The notes: generated by a model not told the origin, from the letters alone. Positions 34,760 through 43,388 are shown, counted from the stretch's first letter. The stretch: 64,000 nucleotides of DNA from Lustribacter sp965277075 (GCA_965277075.1 OZ255707.1:2604001-2668000), one strand, 5' to 3'. A program made the numbers and translations.

Positions 34760-36037
34760 CTATCGGACCACCGTTACGGCGTCGCCGTCGCCGAGTCCGA
34801 GGGAACCGTCGCGCACGAGATGCGCTCCGGCCGGAAGTCCCCGCACGATCGAGTTCGCCCCGTCGGTCGCGATCTCGCTGACCGGTCGCGCGCGGGCGCG
34901 TCCGTTCGAAACGATCAGCACGCGCGACCGCGAATCGTTTGTGAATACGGAGCTCGGAACCGTAATGCCGCTGACCGGGCGCAAGTCGATCGTGGCTTGT
35001 ACCGGCGTTCCCGCGCGCAGCACGTGCTGCGGGTTCGGAATTGCAACCTTGACCGCGAAGTTCGTCGAACCGGGGGTGGCGGCGTCGAGCAGCGCTTCGA
35101 CGCGGCCGCCGAACGTCGCGCGAGCGAGTCCCGGGACGCCCACCACCACCCGGTCGCCGGCATGAATTGCGTACGCTTGTACCGCCGACGCCGTGAGCAC
35201 GGCGTAGAGCGTGTCGTTCGCCTCGAGCGTGAAAATCTGACGCCCCGAGGGATACTCGCCGGGGTTGAGATTGCGGTTCGTTACGACGCCGTCAACCGGG
35301 CTCGTGATGTGCGCGCGTTCGATTTGACGCGCGATTTGTTCGGCCGTCGCCTGCTGCGCGGCCGCGTCTTCACGCGCTTGAGCGATCGTGCTCTGCTGCA
35401 GTCCGGACTGACCCGTCCCGTTTGCCTGGACCGTCGCCAGAGCGATGTTCAACTGCGTTTTCGATTGCAGTTCCGCTTGCTGATCGTTGCGGACGACGAG
35501 CCGTTGCTCGTCGAGATTTTGCTGTGGTAGATAGCCTTGTTGCGCGAGCACGGCGTCACGATCGAGATTGCGAAACGCTTCGCGTAAGGTTTGCTGCGCT
35601 TGCATGTATTGCGCTTGCGCTTGTTGCACCTGACCGGGATACTGCGCGAACGCGAGTTGTGCGTTGTACCGGGTCTGCTGCGTCCGTGCGATGTCGGCGC
35701 GCGCGGTTCGCTGCGCGGCGTTCAAACTCGCCTTCAGATCGTCGACGTTGAGATCCGCGAGCGCCTCGCCCTTCGAGATCCGGTCGCCTTCACGAACGTA
35801 GACGGCCGCGGCAGGTTCGGCGAGCGCGTTCGAGAGCGCAACGGTTTGATACGGCGCGAGGGTGCCGGGAATCGTCAGCGCGGGCGCGATCGTCGAGCGC
35901 GTCGAGACGACCGTGCGCACCGGTGCGGGGCTCGGCGAGGGTGCCGCAGCAGCGGCGCTCGCCGAGCCGCCGCTGCCGGAACATCCGGCGGCACCCGCGA
36001 TCGCGAGCAGCATCGCCGCGCGAACTCCGGAAATCAA
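34760..36037 (-). CDS. RND periplasmic adaptor lipoprotein (HlyD/AcrA family)
   Basis: A 425-residue membrane-fusion protein. The lipobox IAGAAGC gives a lipidated Cys19, followed by a low-complexity Ser/Ala/Pro linker. The barrel-sandwich part has GTLAPYQTVALSNALAEP and AHITSPVDGVVTNRNLNPGE. In between is a long Gln/Ala-rich coiled-coil hairpin (residues ~100-240). The beta-barrel and membrane-proximal domains follow. Its start overlaps the Ser/Gly-rich gene stop by four bases, and the pump begins three bases after its end. Confidence 0.93.
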   Translation of the reverse strand: MISGVRAAMLLAIAGAAGCSGSGGSASAAAAAPSPSPAPVRTVVSTRSTIAPALTIPGTLAPYQTVALSNALAEPAAAVYVREGDRISKGEALADLNVDDLKASLNAAQRTARADIARTQQTRYNAQLAFAQYPGQVQQAQAQYMQAQQTLREAFRNLDRDAVLAQQGYLPQQNLDEQRLVVRNDQQAELQSKTQLNIALATVQANGTGQSGLQQSTIAQAREDAAAQQATAEQIARQIERAHITSPVDGVVTNRNLNPGEYPSGRQIFTLEANDTLYAVLTASAVQAYAIHAGDRVVVGVPGLARATFGGRVEALLDAATPGSTNFAVKVAIPNPQHVLRAGTPVQATIDLRPVSGITVPSSVFTNDSRSRVLIVSNGRARARPVSEIATDGANSIVRGLPAGAHLVRDGSLGLGDGDAVTVVR

Positions 36038-36954
36038 CCGCGGCTTCCGGTTGAGCCGTTGCCCGATCCCGACGAACCCGAGCCCGAGGCCGAACCCGAC
36101 GATCCGCCGCTAATGCTGCCCGAACTTCCGGTCGACGAACCGGAACTCACGCTGCCGCTCCCTGCCGACGACGAACCGCTGCTGATGCTCCCGCTGCTGC
36201 TGCCGACGTTTCCGCTTCCGAGATTGTTTGAGGAAGACGCTGCCGTGTAGCCGCCGCCGGGAACGCCCAGGCCGGCCGACGACGCGCTTCCCGAGCCGAC
36301 CGAGGCGCTGGATCCGGAGCCGGCGAGGTCGCCGGTGCTGTTCGAACCTCCCGTTCCGGCGAAATTGCCGGCCGAGCCGGAACCACCGGAGCCGCCCTGG
36401 CCGGCCAGGCTCGAGCCGCTGCGCGCCGCCGTCGCGCTATTGTTCGAGCCCGACGAGGATGCCGTTCCGATCCCCGAACCCGTGCTCGACGTGCCGCTGC
36501 CGCTGGCGCCGCCGCCGCTCGCGCCGACGGATGACCCGCTGCCCGAGCCGTTGCTCGAACCCGTTCCCGTCGACGAACCGGTCGACCCCGAGCTGCCGGA
36601 TGAACCGCTTTGCGACGAACCGCTTTGCGACGAACCGCTCTGCGATGCAGCCGCATTGGACGAGTTTCCGGCGCTCGCGACGCCGGGATTCGACGCGCCG
36701 GCCGAGGACGATGATCCGCCACCACCGGTGCTGCTGCCGCTACCGCTCCCAGCCACGCTGCCCGATGACGACCCGGCCCCGCCGCCCGCACCGGTCGACG
36801 CCGCGCCCTCACCGCTCGTTCCGCCCGAACTGCTTCCGGCTGCGCCCCGCTGCGGCGACCCGCCGCCGGCTTTCCCGGCCACGAACCCGATCGCGCCGCC
36901 CACGACGACCAGGAGGAGCGCTGCGACGGCCGCCACGACGCGCCGGCCTGTCAC
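36034..36954 (-). CDS. membrane-anchored Ser/Gly-rich low-complexity protein
   Basis: A 306-residue protein: a single N-terminal membrane helix (residues ~5-27, VVAAVAALLLVVVGGAIGFV) followed by nearly 280 residues of Ser, Gly, Ala, Thr and Asn. No folded domain is visible. The tail would lie outside the inner membrane. It sits between a tiny membrane protein and the RND adaptor, with ATGA overlaps at both ends, so it is made together with the pump. It could be a disordered spacer through the periplasm, a glycosylated tail or a cell-surface polymer. Internal repeats (SQSGS units) mark expansion by slippage. Confidence 0.75.
   Translation of the reverse strand: MTGRRVVAAVAALLLVVVGGAIGFVAGKAGGGSPQRGAAGSSSGGTSGEGAASTGAGGGAGSSSGSVAGSGSGSSTGGGGSSSSAGASNPGVASAGNSSNAAASQSGSSQSGSSQSGSSGSSGSTGSSTGTGSSNGSGSGSSVGASGGGASGSGTSSTGSGIGTASSSGSNNSATAARSGSSLAGQGGSGGSGSAGNFAGTGGSNSTGDLAGSGSSASVGSGSASSAGLGVPGGGYTAASSSNNLGSGNVGSSSGSISSGSSSAGSGSVSSGSSTGSSGSISGGSSGSASGSGSSGSGNGSTGSRG
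36602..36646 (-). repeat. triplicated 15-nt coding repeat
   Basis: Three tandem 15-base units (36602-36616, 36617-36631, 36632-36646). The first two are identical and the third differs at two positions. They encode three copies of a five-residue Ser/Gln/Gly unit in the low-complexity protein, which indicates recent slippage expansion in phase with the frame. Confidence 0.85.
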
Positions 36955-37145
36955 ACACGACCGCCGATCTCGCTGTTGATGCCGCCGCCCTCGGTTGCCG
37001 GTTCGCCCGGCAGCGGCTGGGCCGGCCGTTCGCCGAGACCCAATTCGCGTTCGAGCCGATGCGCCTCGCCGCGCGGCCGCTGCAGGTAGAAAAGGGCGGC
37101 GCCGAGCGCGGCGACCGCGACCACGATTTGCGCGATGCGAGCCAT
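36951..37145 (-). CDS. small membrane protein heading the RND operon
   Basis: A 64-residue protein: one membrane helix (residues ~4-19, IAQIVVAVAALGAALFYL), then a short charged tail (RGEAHRLERELGLGERP). ATG 37145 is preceded by AACG-rich sequence without a strong ribosome binding site. Its stop overlaps the next start (ATGA). No known family. It might help position or regulate the RND pump, like other small accessory proteins of efflux pumps, but this is inference from context alone. Confidence 0.6.
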   Translation of the reverse strand: MARIAQIVVAVAALGAALFYLQRPRGEAHRLERELGLGERPAQPLPGEPATEGGGINSEIGGRV

Positions 37146-37197
37146 AGCCTTACTCGTTCCCGCAACGTTTCGCTTAGAAAACGCGTTGATGTAACCG

Positions 37198-38013
37198 GTG
37201 CCCGAGCTCCCGGAAGTTGAGACGATCGCTCGCGGCCTTGCGAACGCGGTTGTCGGCAAGACGATCGGCGAGGTCGAGGTCGTGATGGCCAAGATCGCCG
37301 TCGCTTCGCCCGGCGTCCCGTTCGCGGAGACGCTACGCGGCGAACGAATCGATGCGGTCGGCCGCCGTGGGAAATTTATCGTTGTCCAGCTTGGCTCCGG
37401 CCGACGACTGACGGTACACCTGCGGATGACCGGACGACTGATCGTTCAAGCTCCGGCGGTCTCGGAACCGCATCCCTATACACACATTCGCATCACATTC
37501 GCGGACGGATGGCGAGTGTGTTTTGCCGACGTCCGGCAGTTCGGGCGCATGCGCCTGATCGAAGCCGGCGAGGCCTGGGACGCGGACGGCGGCATCGAAC
37601 CGCTCTCGCAGGCCTTTACCTTCGAGGCCTTTGTGAGTATGCTGGACGGGCGTCGAACGCCGATCAAGACGTTCCTGCTCGACCAAAAGTATCTGTCGGG
37701 CATCGGGAACATCTACGCGTGCGAGGCCTTGTGGGTCGCTGGGATTCGTCCGAACCGGCCCGCATATCGGTTGACCAAGCCGGCTCGTCGCCGGTTATAC
37801 GGCGCGATCCGCGACGTTCTGCTCCGCTCGATCGAGGCGCGGGGCACGAGCGTCGACGATTACGTCGACGCCGACGGGCTCAAGGGCGGGTTCCAAAATC
37901 AGTTGTCCGTTTACGGGCGACTGGGCGAACCGTGCGAACGATGCGGGTCACCGATCGTGCGAACGGTTCTCGGTCAACGCGGTACCTGGTGGTGCCGGGG
38001 TTGCCAAAAATAA
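37198..38013 (+). CDS. mutM: formamidopyrimidine-DNA glycosylase
   Basis: A 271-residue base-excision repair enzyme that removes 8-oxoguanine and nicks the strand. After the GTG start the mature N-terminus is PELPEVETIARGL: catalytic Pro1 and Glu2 are present. Helix-two-turn-helix DNA-binding block DQKYLSGIGNIYACEALW is near residue 160, and the C-terminal zinc finger is CERCGSPIVRTVLGQ...CRGC. The Fpg-type recognition loop is also intact. It is divergent from the small membrane protein gene with a 52-bp gap and is followed 24 bases later by rpsA. Confidence 0.96.
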   Translation: MPELPEVETIARGLANAVVGKTIGEVEVVMAKIAVASPGVPFAETLRGERIDAVGRRGKFIVVQLGSGRRLTVHLRMTGRLIVQAPAVSEPHPYTHIRITFADGWRVCFADVRQFGRMRLIEAGEAWDADGGIEPLSQAFTFEAFVSMLDGRRTPIKTFLLDQKYLSGIGNIYACEALWVAGIRPNRPAYRLTKPARRRLYGAIRDVLLRSIEARGTSVDDYVDADGLKGGFQNQLSVYGRLGEPCERCGSPIVRTVLGQRGTWWCRGCQK

Positions 38014-38037
38014 TATTACATTAAGGAAGCATACACC

Positions 38038-39204
38038 ATTACAGTTACCATCGCGCCGGAGACGCCGGCTACAACCACCGCACCGACCGAAGAAGAAGAT
38101 CAACTCGCGCTCGAGCAGCGCCTGTACGAAGAGAGCCTGAAGGTTCTCGACGAGGGCCAAGTGCTCACCGGCGTCATCGTCGCGAAGTACCAAGACGAAC
38201 TGCTCGTCGACATCGGCGGGAAGTCCGAAGGCATCCTGCCGTTCCGCGAGCTCTCGCTCGTGATCGAGCCGAAGGAACTCAGCGTCGGCGACAAGCTCGA
38301 AGTGATGATCCATCGCATCGACGAGAACGACGGCCAGCTCTATCTGAGCGAACGCCGCGCCCGCGCGCTCAAGACCTGGGAAAAGGTCATCGAGGCGCAC
38401 GACAACGACGAAGTGATCGAAGCGACGGTCACGCAGGTCGTCAAAGGCGGCGTTCTCGTCGACCTCGGCATGCGCGGCTTCGTCCCGGCATCGCAGATCC
38501 GGCGCCAGCCCGTCGGTAACCTCGACGAACTCGTCGGGAAGAAGTTGCGGCTCAAAGTGATCGACCTCGATCACAAGCGGCACCGCGTCGTCCTCTCGCA
38601 GCGCCAGGTTCTCGAAGAAGAACTCAACCAGAAGAAGCAAGAGCTGCTCGGCACGTTGCAGGTCGGCCAGATTCGCGAAGGCGTCGTCGTGCGGCTCGCG
38701 GAGTTCGGCGCGTTCGTCGACCTCGGCGGCATCGACGGCCTCATCCACAACTCCGAGCTTTCGTACGCGCGAATCAAGCATCCCTCGGAAGTCGTCAAGA
38801 TCGGCGACACGGTTTCCGTCGAAGTGATGAAGTTCGATCCGGAAGCAAAGAAAGTCTCGCTTTCGCTCAAACACGCGCTGCCCGATCCGTGGGTCGAACA
38901 CGCCGAAGCGTTGTTCGAAGGCAACAAACTCATCGCGCAAGTCGTCAAGGTCACACCGAACTATCTCCTCGTCGAGATCGTCCCCGGCGTGCTCGCGATG
39001 GTGCCGAAAGGCGAGTTCGATCTCGCGAAGCAGTACTCGCCCGGCGAAGACGTCGAGGTCACGCTGCTCACGATCAACCAAGGCACGCGCCGCATCACCG
39101 GTTCGATTCAGCACGTCGCCGACATATCGCCCGACGAGATCATCGATTACACCGCGGACGACGCCTTCAACCCGCTCGGCACGGAACTCGCCTCGCCCGT
39201 CTGA
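38038..39204 (+). CDS. rpsA: 30S ribosomal protein S1, apparently with an ATT start codon
   Basis: Four S1 RNA-binding domains are seen over 388 residues: GQVLTGVIVAKYQDELLVDI, then EATVTQVVKGGVLVDLGMRG, then EGVVVRLAEFGAFVDLGGID, then a divergent fourth (AQVVKVTPNYLLVEIVPGV). An in-frame stop (38011-38013, the mutM stop) bounds the frame. Between it and the first domain there is no ATG, GTG or TTG. ATT 38038 is preceded by TAAGGAAG with an 8-base spacing and followed by an acidic N-terminus (TEEEDQLALEQRLYEESLKV). The first standard start, GTG 38161, would fall at the first strand of domain 1 and cut the protein. ATT is used by infC in E. coli; a base error in the assembly is the alternative. 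Confidence 0.85.
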   Translation: MTVTIAPETPATTTAPTEEEDQLALEQRLYEESLKVLDEGQVLTGVIVAKYQDELLVDIGGKSEGILPFRELSLVIEPKELSVGDKLEVMIHRIDENDGQLYLSERRARALKTWEKVIEAHDNDEVIEATVTQVVKGGVLVDLGMRGFVPASQIRRQPVGNLDELVGKKLRLKVIDLDHKRHRVVLSQRQVLEEELNQKKQELLGTLQVGQIREGVVVRLAEFGAFVDLGGIDGLIHNSELSYARIKHPSEVVKIGDTVSVEVMKFDPEAKKVSLSLKHALPDPWVEHAEALFEGNKLIAQVVKVTPNYLLVEIVPGVLAMVPKGEFDLAKQYSPGEDVEVTLLTINQGTRRITGSIQHVADISPDEIIDYTADDAFNPLGTELASPV

Positions 39205-39227
39205 TCGCATTCGAACCAAGACGGCTC

Positions 39228-39824
39228 ATGCCACCGGCATGGGTCCGAACGTACCGGCTGTTCTTTGCGCTGACGATCCTCATCGCGGTCGGCAGCCAGT
39301 ACGCGGTGAGTTCCCGGTTGATCTTCTTCCAACCGGTGAACTTCTTCAGCTACTTCACGAACGATGCCAATCTGCTCTCGGCGGCCGTCTTTCTCGTCGC
39401 GGCGATCCGGCCGACGGCGCGGACGGATTGGTGGCGCGGGCTCGCGGTCGTGTGCATGGCGATTACCGGTATCGTCTTCAACCTGTTGCTGCGGTCGGAA
39501 GAACTTGCGACGCTGCCGTGGGTCAACGAGGTCGTGCACGTGATCGCGCCGGTCGTCGCGGTCGTCGATTGGTGTGTGGTATCACCGGCGACGCGCATCT
39601 CGGTCGGCTCCGCCGCACGGTGGCTGATCTTTCCGTCGCTCTGGCTCGCGTACACGCTCGCGCGCGGTTCTGTGGCCGGCTGGTATCCGTATCCGTTTCT
39701 CAACGTATCGAAGCTCGGTACCGAGGTCGTTGCGACGTACTGCGTGGCGATCTTTGCCGGCTTTCTGCTCACGGTCGCCCTCGTTACCATCGTCGGGAAC
39801 CGCCGGCCCGGCGTGAGGACATGA
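39228..39824 (+). CDS. Pr6Pr-like membrane protein
   Basis: A 198-residue protein with six predicted membrane helices, like the FAR-17a/AIG1/Pr6Pr group. Typical features are FSYFTNDANLLSAAVFLVAA in the second helix region, VNEVVHVIAPVVAVVDWCVV in the middle and GSVAGWYPYPFLNV near the end. ATG 39228 lies 23 bases after rpsA. Its stop overlaps the coaE start (ATGA). Function in bacteria is unknown. Confidence 0.82.
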   Translation: MPPAWVRTYRLFFALTILIAVGSQYAVSSRLIFFQPVNFFSYFTNDANLLSAAVFLVAAIRPTARTDWWRGLAVVCMAITGIVFNLLLRSEELATLPWVNEVVHVIAPVVAVVDWCVVSPATRISVGSAARWLIFPSLWLAYTLARGSVAGWYPYPFLNVSKLGTEVVATYCVAIFAGFLLTVALVTIVGNRRPGVRT

Positions 39825-40417
39825 TGACGGTGCGGGTGGGATTGACCGGCGGTATCGGTTCGGGGAAGAGTGCCGTCGCCGGGCTCTGGCGCGAACGCGG
39901 TGCGCTGATCATCGACGGCGATCGACTCGCACGCGACGCCGTCGCGCCCGGGTCGGCCGGTTTGCATGCGATCGCAACGCGCTGGCCGTCCGTCATCTCC
40001 GCGGACGGTTCGCTCGACCGGGCTGCGCTTGCGCGCGTCGTGTTCGACGACAACGACGAACGCGCACGCCTCAACGCGATCGTTCATCCGCGCGTACGCG
40101 CCCTTGCGGAGCAAACCGAAGCGGGTGCCGTCGACGGGACGATTGCCGTGCACGTGATCCCGCTGTTGTTCGAGGGTGATTACTGGCGCACGTGCGACGC
40201 GACGGTGCTCGTCACGGCACCCGACGAAACGCGCATCGCGCGTGTGATCGGCCGCGACGACAGCGATCGCCCGAGCGTGATGCAGCGCATGCGCGCGCAG
40301 ATCGATCCCGACGAAGCGCGAGGTCTCGCGACCTACGTGATCGAGAACGACGGCGACCTCGCGACGTTGCACGAACGCGCAAGCAGCGTCTATGACGCGC
40401 TCCTTGCGTTGCGCTAG
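39821..40417 (+). CDS. coaE: dephospho-CoA kinase
   Basis: A 198-residue kinase that makes the last step of CoA synthesis. The P-loop is GLTGGIGSGKSAVAGLW at residues 8-24, followed by IIDGDRLARDAVAPGS, which fits the conserved D-x-D/R substrate site. The family block FDDNDERARLNAIVHPRV is near residue 70, and IPLLFEGDYW forms the lid region. ATG 39821 overlaps the Pr6Pr-like gene stop. Transcription probably ends in the hairpins that follow. Confidence 0.96.
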   Translation: MMTVRVGLTGGIGSGKSAVAGLWRERGALIIDGDRLARDAVAPGSAGLHAIATRWPSVISADGSLDRAALARVVFDDNDERARLNAIVHPRVRALAEQTEAGAVDGTIAVHVIPLLFEGDYWRTCDATVLVTAPDETRIARVIGRDDSDRPSVMQRMRAQIDPDEARGLATYVIENDGDLATLHERASSVYDALLALR

Positions 40418-40422
40418 GAGTG

Positions 40423-40498
40423 CGTCGGGCTTGCCCGACGAACGACGACGCGGCGGCTTCGGCGAAGCCGAAACGCGATAGATTCACGGAACGTGAAT
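40423..40498. terminator. three consecutive perfect hairpins between convergent genes
   Basis: Hairpin 1: CGTCGGGC (40423-40430) pairs with GCCCGACG (40433-40440). Hairpin 2: CGGCTTC (40454-40460) pairs with GAAGCCG (40464-40470). Hairpin 3: ATTCACG (40482-40488) pairs with CGTGAAT (40492-40498). All have perfect stems and 2-3-base loops, filling the 82-bp gap between coaE and the BsuPI-domain gene. No T run follows, so if they terminate transcription they do so from either side as strong structures. Confidence 0.55.
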
Positions 40499-40499
40499 T

Positions 40500-41201
40500 C
40501 TAGAACAACGGACCCGGCGACGGCATGTTGTCGTATGCCGGCGCGAAGCGGCCGACGTCGAAGATCCGGTCGTCGCCCATCGCGTCGAGAAACCCACGGA
40601 CGACGTAGACGCCGCTGGGGCGCAAGCCGAGGGCTCGCGACATACGGATCGAGCCGGTCGCATCTTTGAGCTGCGGAATTCCGCCCAGCACCGTTTGTTC
40701 GCCGGCGATGCTCGCGACGGTGCCGGGGCGAAGCTTGGCAAGATCGGCGACGGGTGTCGGCGCGGAAAAATCCAACTGCTTGTCGACGATCATGCCGAAT
40801 GTCGTGCCGAGCATCGCAACGCGCACGGTGTACCGGCCGGGCGCGTACGCGCGGCGATCGTCGGTCGTGCCGTCGATCGTCATGCTCGCAAGTTTGAGAC
40901 GCCCCGGCGGAACGTCGATCTGCCGGTTGACCGGAATCGGCTTGTGGCCGAAGAGCGACGACCACACGGGCGAATCGTCCCGGATCACGTCGATGCGAAA
41001 GAGATCCGCCGTCGGAAAGATCAAGCGGACCACGCCGGCGGTCGCGTTGTTCACGGCAATCGCAACGGTGAACGGCGCGAGCAGCGCGTCGGCGTCGCGT
41101 TGAAGGGTGACTTCGGCGAAGATCGGGCCGTGCACGAGCGCTTTGGATGCCGGCGCCGTCGATGCAGCGGCGACGGCCGCGATGAAGTCAGTTCGCGTCA
41201 C
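40500..41201 (-). CDS. BsuPI-domain protein
   Basis: A 233-residue protein. The central part matches the BsuPI (intracellular proteinase inhibitor-like) beta-sandwich: PFTVAIAVNNATAGVVRLIF, SPVWSSLFG, and AYAPGRYTVRVAML. The C-terminal ~90 residues resemble a small lipid- or surface-associated beta domain with GTVASIAGEQTVLGGIP. The start is a GTG at 41201, overlapping the Crp/Fnr stop by 14 bases; no signal peptide is clear. It may inhibit a protease or only share the fold. Confidence 0.7.
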   Translation of the reverse strand: MTRTDFIAAVAAASTAPASKALVHGPIFAEVTLQRDADALLAPFTVAIAVNNATAGVVRLIFPTADLFRIDVIRDDSPVWSSLFGHKPIPVNRQIDVPPGRLKLASMTIDGTTDDRRAYAPGRYTVRVAMLGTTFGMIVDKQLDFSAPTPVADLAKLRPGTVASIAGEQTVLGGIPQLKDATGSIRMSRALGLRPSGVYVVRGFLDAMGDDRIFDVGRFAPAYDNMPSPGPLF

Positions 41202-41856
41202 GGCGACGATTGAACGGGAAGGCCCGCGGTTGCACGAGGGTGACGGTCTTGTGCGTTACGCGCACGAGACCGACATCGGCGAGCACGCCCAATTCCTTCG
41301 TGAGCGTTTCGCGACTCGTGCCGATCAGATCAGCCAGGTCACGGTGCGTGAGGTTGATGCCGATGCGTAACGTTCCATCCTCGTTCTCTTCGCCGTACAT
41401 CGACGCCAAGCGGCCCAGCGCGTCGACGAGCCGGCCCGGCACACTCTTTCCGGCGAGCTCGACGAGTTCGCGTTCAGCTTCCGTCAAGCGGCGCGCCGTT
41501 CCGGCAGCGTAGGCACGCGCGAAGCTGATATCAGCGGAGAGCATATCGCGCATGATCGTCGCCGATATTGCGTGGATACGTGACGGTTCGATTGCGACGG
41601 CGCTGGTGGTGCGAACGGGATCGAATTCGAGCGCACTCAGTTCACCGAACATGTCGCCCGGCGTCCTGATGCCGACGATCGTCTCGGAACCGGAGACGTG
41701 TAAACGGACGATCTTCACGCGTCCGTGATCGACGACGAACACACGGTCCGCGACGTCGCCGTCACGGTAGACCGCGTCGTTGCGCGCGAGCGTCACGTGC
41801 TTGGCCGCGCCGAGCAATCGCTCGCGCCGCGCGTCGTCGAGATCGGTGAGCTTCAT
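41188..41856 (-). CDS. Crp/Fnr-family transcriptional regulator
   Basis: A 222-residue regulator. The cyclic-nucleotide-binding-like beta barrel occupies residues ~15-115 (VYRDGDVADRVFVVDHGRVK, TPGDMFGELSAL). After the dimer helix comes the winged helix (THRDLADLIGTSRETLTKEL). No Cys cluster for an iron-sulfur centre is present, so oxygen sensing like Fnr is unlikely. ATG 41856 overlaps the D-aminoacylase stop (ATGA). It might control the aminoacylase or the convergent stress genes (inference). Confidence 0.9.
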   Translation of the reverse strand: MKLTDLDDARRERLLGAAKHVTLARNDAVYRDGDVADRVFVVDHGRVKIVRLHVSGSETIVGIRTPGDMFGELSALEFDPVRTTSAVAIEPSRIHAISATIMRDMLSADISFARAYAAGTARRLTEAERELVELAGKSVPGRLVDALGRLASMYGEENEDGTLRIGINLTHRDLADLIGTSRETLTKELGVLADVGLVRVTHKTVTLVQPRAFPFNRRRDAN

Positions 41857-43388
41857 CGGCCCGAACGCAACACGCGGCCCGGCCGCGCACCGGTGTACAC
41901 GGCATCGCGCAAAATCGCCGTGCCGTTGACGAACACGTCGCGAATGCCCTCGGGCGCAACGAACGGCCGTTCGTAAGTCGCGCGGTCGACGATCGTCTGC
42001 GGGTCGAACACCACGAGATCGGCATGCGCACCCACCGCGATTCGGCCGCGATCCGCCAAACCGAACAGATCCGCCGGCAGCGACGTCATGCGGCGAACGG
42101 CCTCCTCCATCGAGAGTGTCGGGCGGCCGCGGACGAAGCGTCCGAACACGCGCGGAAAACAGCCGTAGGTTCGCGGATGCGGGACGCCGCGGGCGGTGAT
42201 GCCGTCGTAAGCGCGCGCCGACGCGTCGCTGCCGATGCAGCAGAATTCCGCCGAGAGCACCGTCGCGACGTCGTCTTCCGACATCGAGAAGAACGCGCAG
42301 TCGACGCGCAGCTCCTCTTCGACGAGCAGGCGGATCGCCGCACGCGCCGGCGAGAGCCGCCAATGCGCGGCGAGTTCGTCGATGCGATAGCCCGCAAAGC
42401 CCGCGTTCGCTTCGGACGCGACGTCGGTGATCAAGATGTCGTGCCATGAATCACCGCCGGTCGCGGGATCATGGGCGAGCGTCAGCGCGAGCGCCGTCGC
42501 CACAACCACCTCGGGATCGGCGAGCCGCTCGAGCGCCGCCGTCGCGCCGCCACGCCGAACGGCATCCGGCAGAATCGTCGCGAGCCCGGTCCAACTGGCG
42601 ACGTAGGGATAGACGTCGACGGCGACGTCGGCGCCGCGTCCGCGTGCACGCGAGATCGCTTCGAGCGTGCGGTGAACTTTGCCCCAGTTGCGGCGTCCCT
42701 GCGCCTTGTGATGCGAACAGCGCACCGCGACGTCGGCGGCGGAGCCGACGGCCAGTGCTTCGTCGATCGCTGCGATCACGTCGTCGCCTTCGTCGCGCAC
42801 ATGCGAGACGTAGCGCGGCGCACCGGCATCGCGCGCGGCCGCCGCGCACAGCGTCAATTCCGCGAGATCGGCATAGCGCGACGGCTCGTAGATCAGTCCG
42901 CTCGAGACACCCAGCGCACCCTGTTCGACCGCTTCGCGCACGAGCCGCGCCTGCGCGACGAGTTCGTCCGGCTCGAGCCGCCGCGCGGCGTCGCCGCTGA
43001 TCGCGGCGCGCGTCGTCCCGAGCCCGACCAGCGATGCGACGTTCGCCGCAACGCCGCCGCGTTCGACGGCGGAGAAAAATTCGTCGAACGTCGTCCAATC
43101 GACATCGATACGGTAGGTGCGCGCGTCGCGTTCTTTTTTGCTGCGCGCGCTGCCATACAGCGGAGCTGCCGACGTGCCGCAGTTACCGCCGATTTCGGTC
43201 GTTACTCCCTGGGTGATTTTTCCCAACATACGTCCGTCGGCAAGCCAGAGTTCGTCGGAGTGCGAGTGCACGTCGATAAAACCCGGCGCGAGCGCACGTT
43301 CGTCGCACATGACGTGCACGAACGACTCGCGCTCCGAACAATCACCGATGACTGCAATACGTCCGTCGACGACGGCGACATCGGTCAC
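41853..43388 (-). CDS. N-acyl-D-amino-acid deacylase (D-aminoacylase)
   Basis: A metal-dependent amidohydrolase of at least 511 residues that releases D-amino acids from N-acyl forms. ALAPGFIDVHSHSDELWLAD carries the HxH metal site; YVSHVRDEGDD, AVRCSHHKAQGRRNWGK and a late CIGSDASARAYDG complete the family set. The first standard start, GTG 43388, cuts into the N-terminal beta-sandwich. The frame continues upstream through NARIYDGSGSNPYVTDVAVV, the proper beginning, back to a stop at 43452-43454. The only start-like codons there are CTG 43448 and CTG 43445, with GAAGG nearby. A CTG start would give 20 or 19 more residues. Confidence 0.92.
   Translation of the reverse strand: MTDVAVVDGRIAVIGDCSERESFVHVMCDERALAPGFIDVHSHSDELWLADGRMLGKITQGVTTEIGGNCGTSAAPLYGSARSKKERDARTYRIDVDWTTFDEFFSAVERGGVAANVASLVGLGTTRAAISGDAARRLEPDELVAQARLVREAVEQGALGVSSGLIYEPSRYADLAELTLCAAAARDAGAPRYVSHVRDEGDDVIAAIDEALAVGSAADVAVRCSHHKAQGRRNWGKVHRTLEAISRARGRGADVAVDVYPYVASWTGLATILPDAVRRGGATAALERLADPEVVVATALALTLAHDPATGGDSWHDILITDVASEANAGFAGYRIDELAAHWRLSPARAAIRLLVEEELRVDCAFFSMSEDDVATVLSAEFCCIGSDASARAYDGITARGVPHPRTYGCFPRVFGRFVRGRPTLSMEEAVRRMTSLPADLFGLADRGRIAVGAHADLVVFDPQTIVDRATYERPFVAPEGIRDVFVNGTAILRDAVYTGARPGRVLRSGR

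Noticed and set aside
36602..36646. Regular short repeats considered as a CRISPR-like array
   Set aside because: They are 15-base in-frame units without spacers inside a low-complexity coding sequence.
38011..38040. MutM-S1 fusion through stop-codon readthrough
   Set aside because: The frames agree, but a Shine-Dalgarno and an ATT codon lie just before the S1 N-terminus, and no readthrough context is seen.
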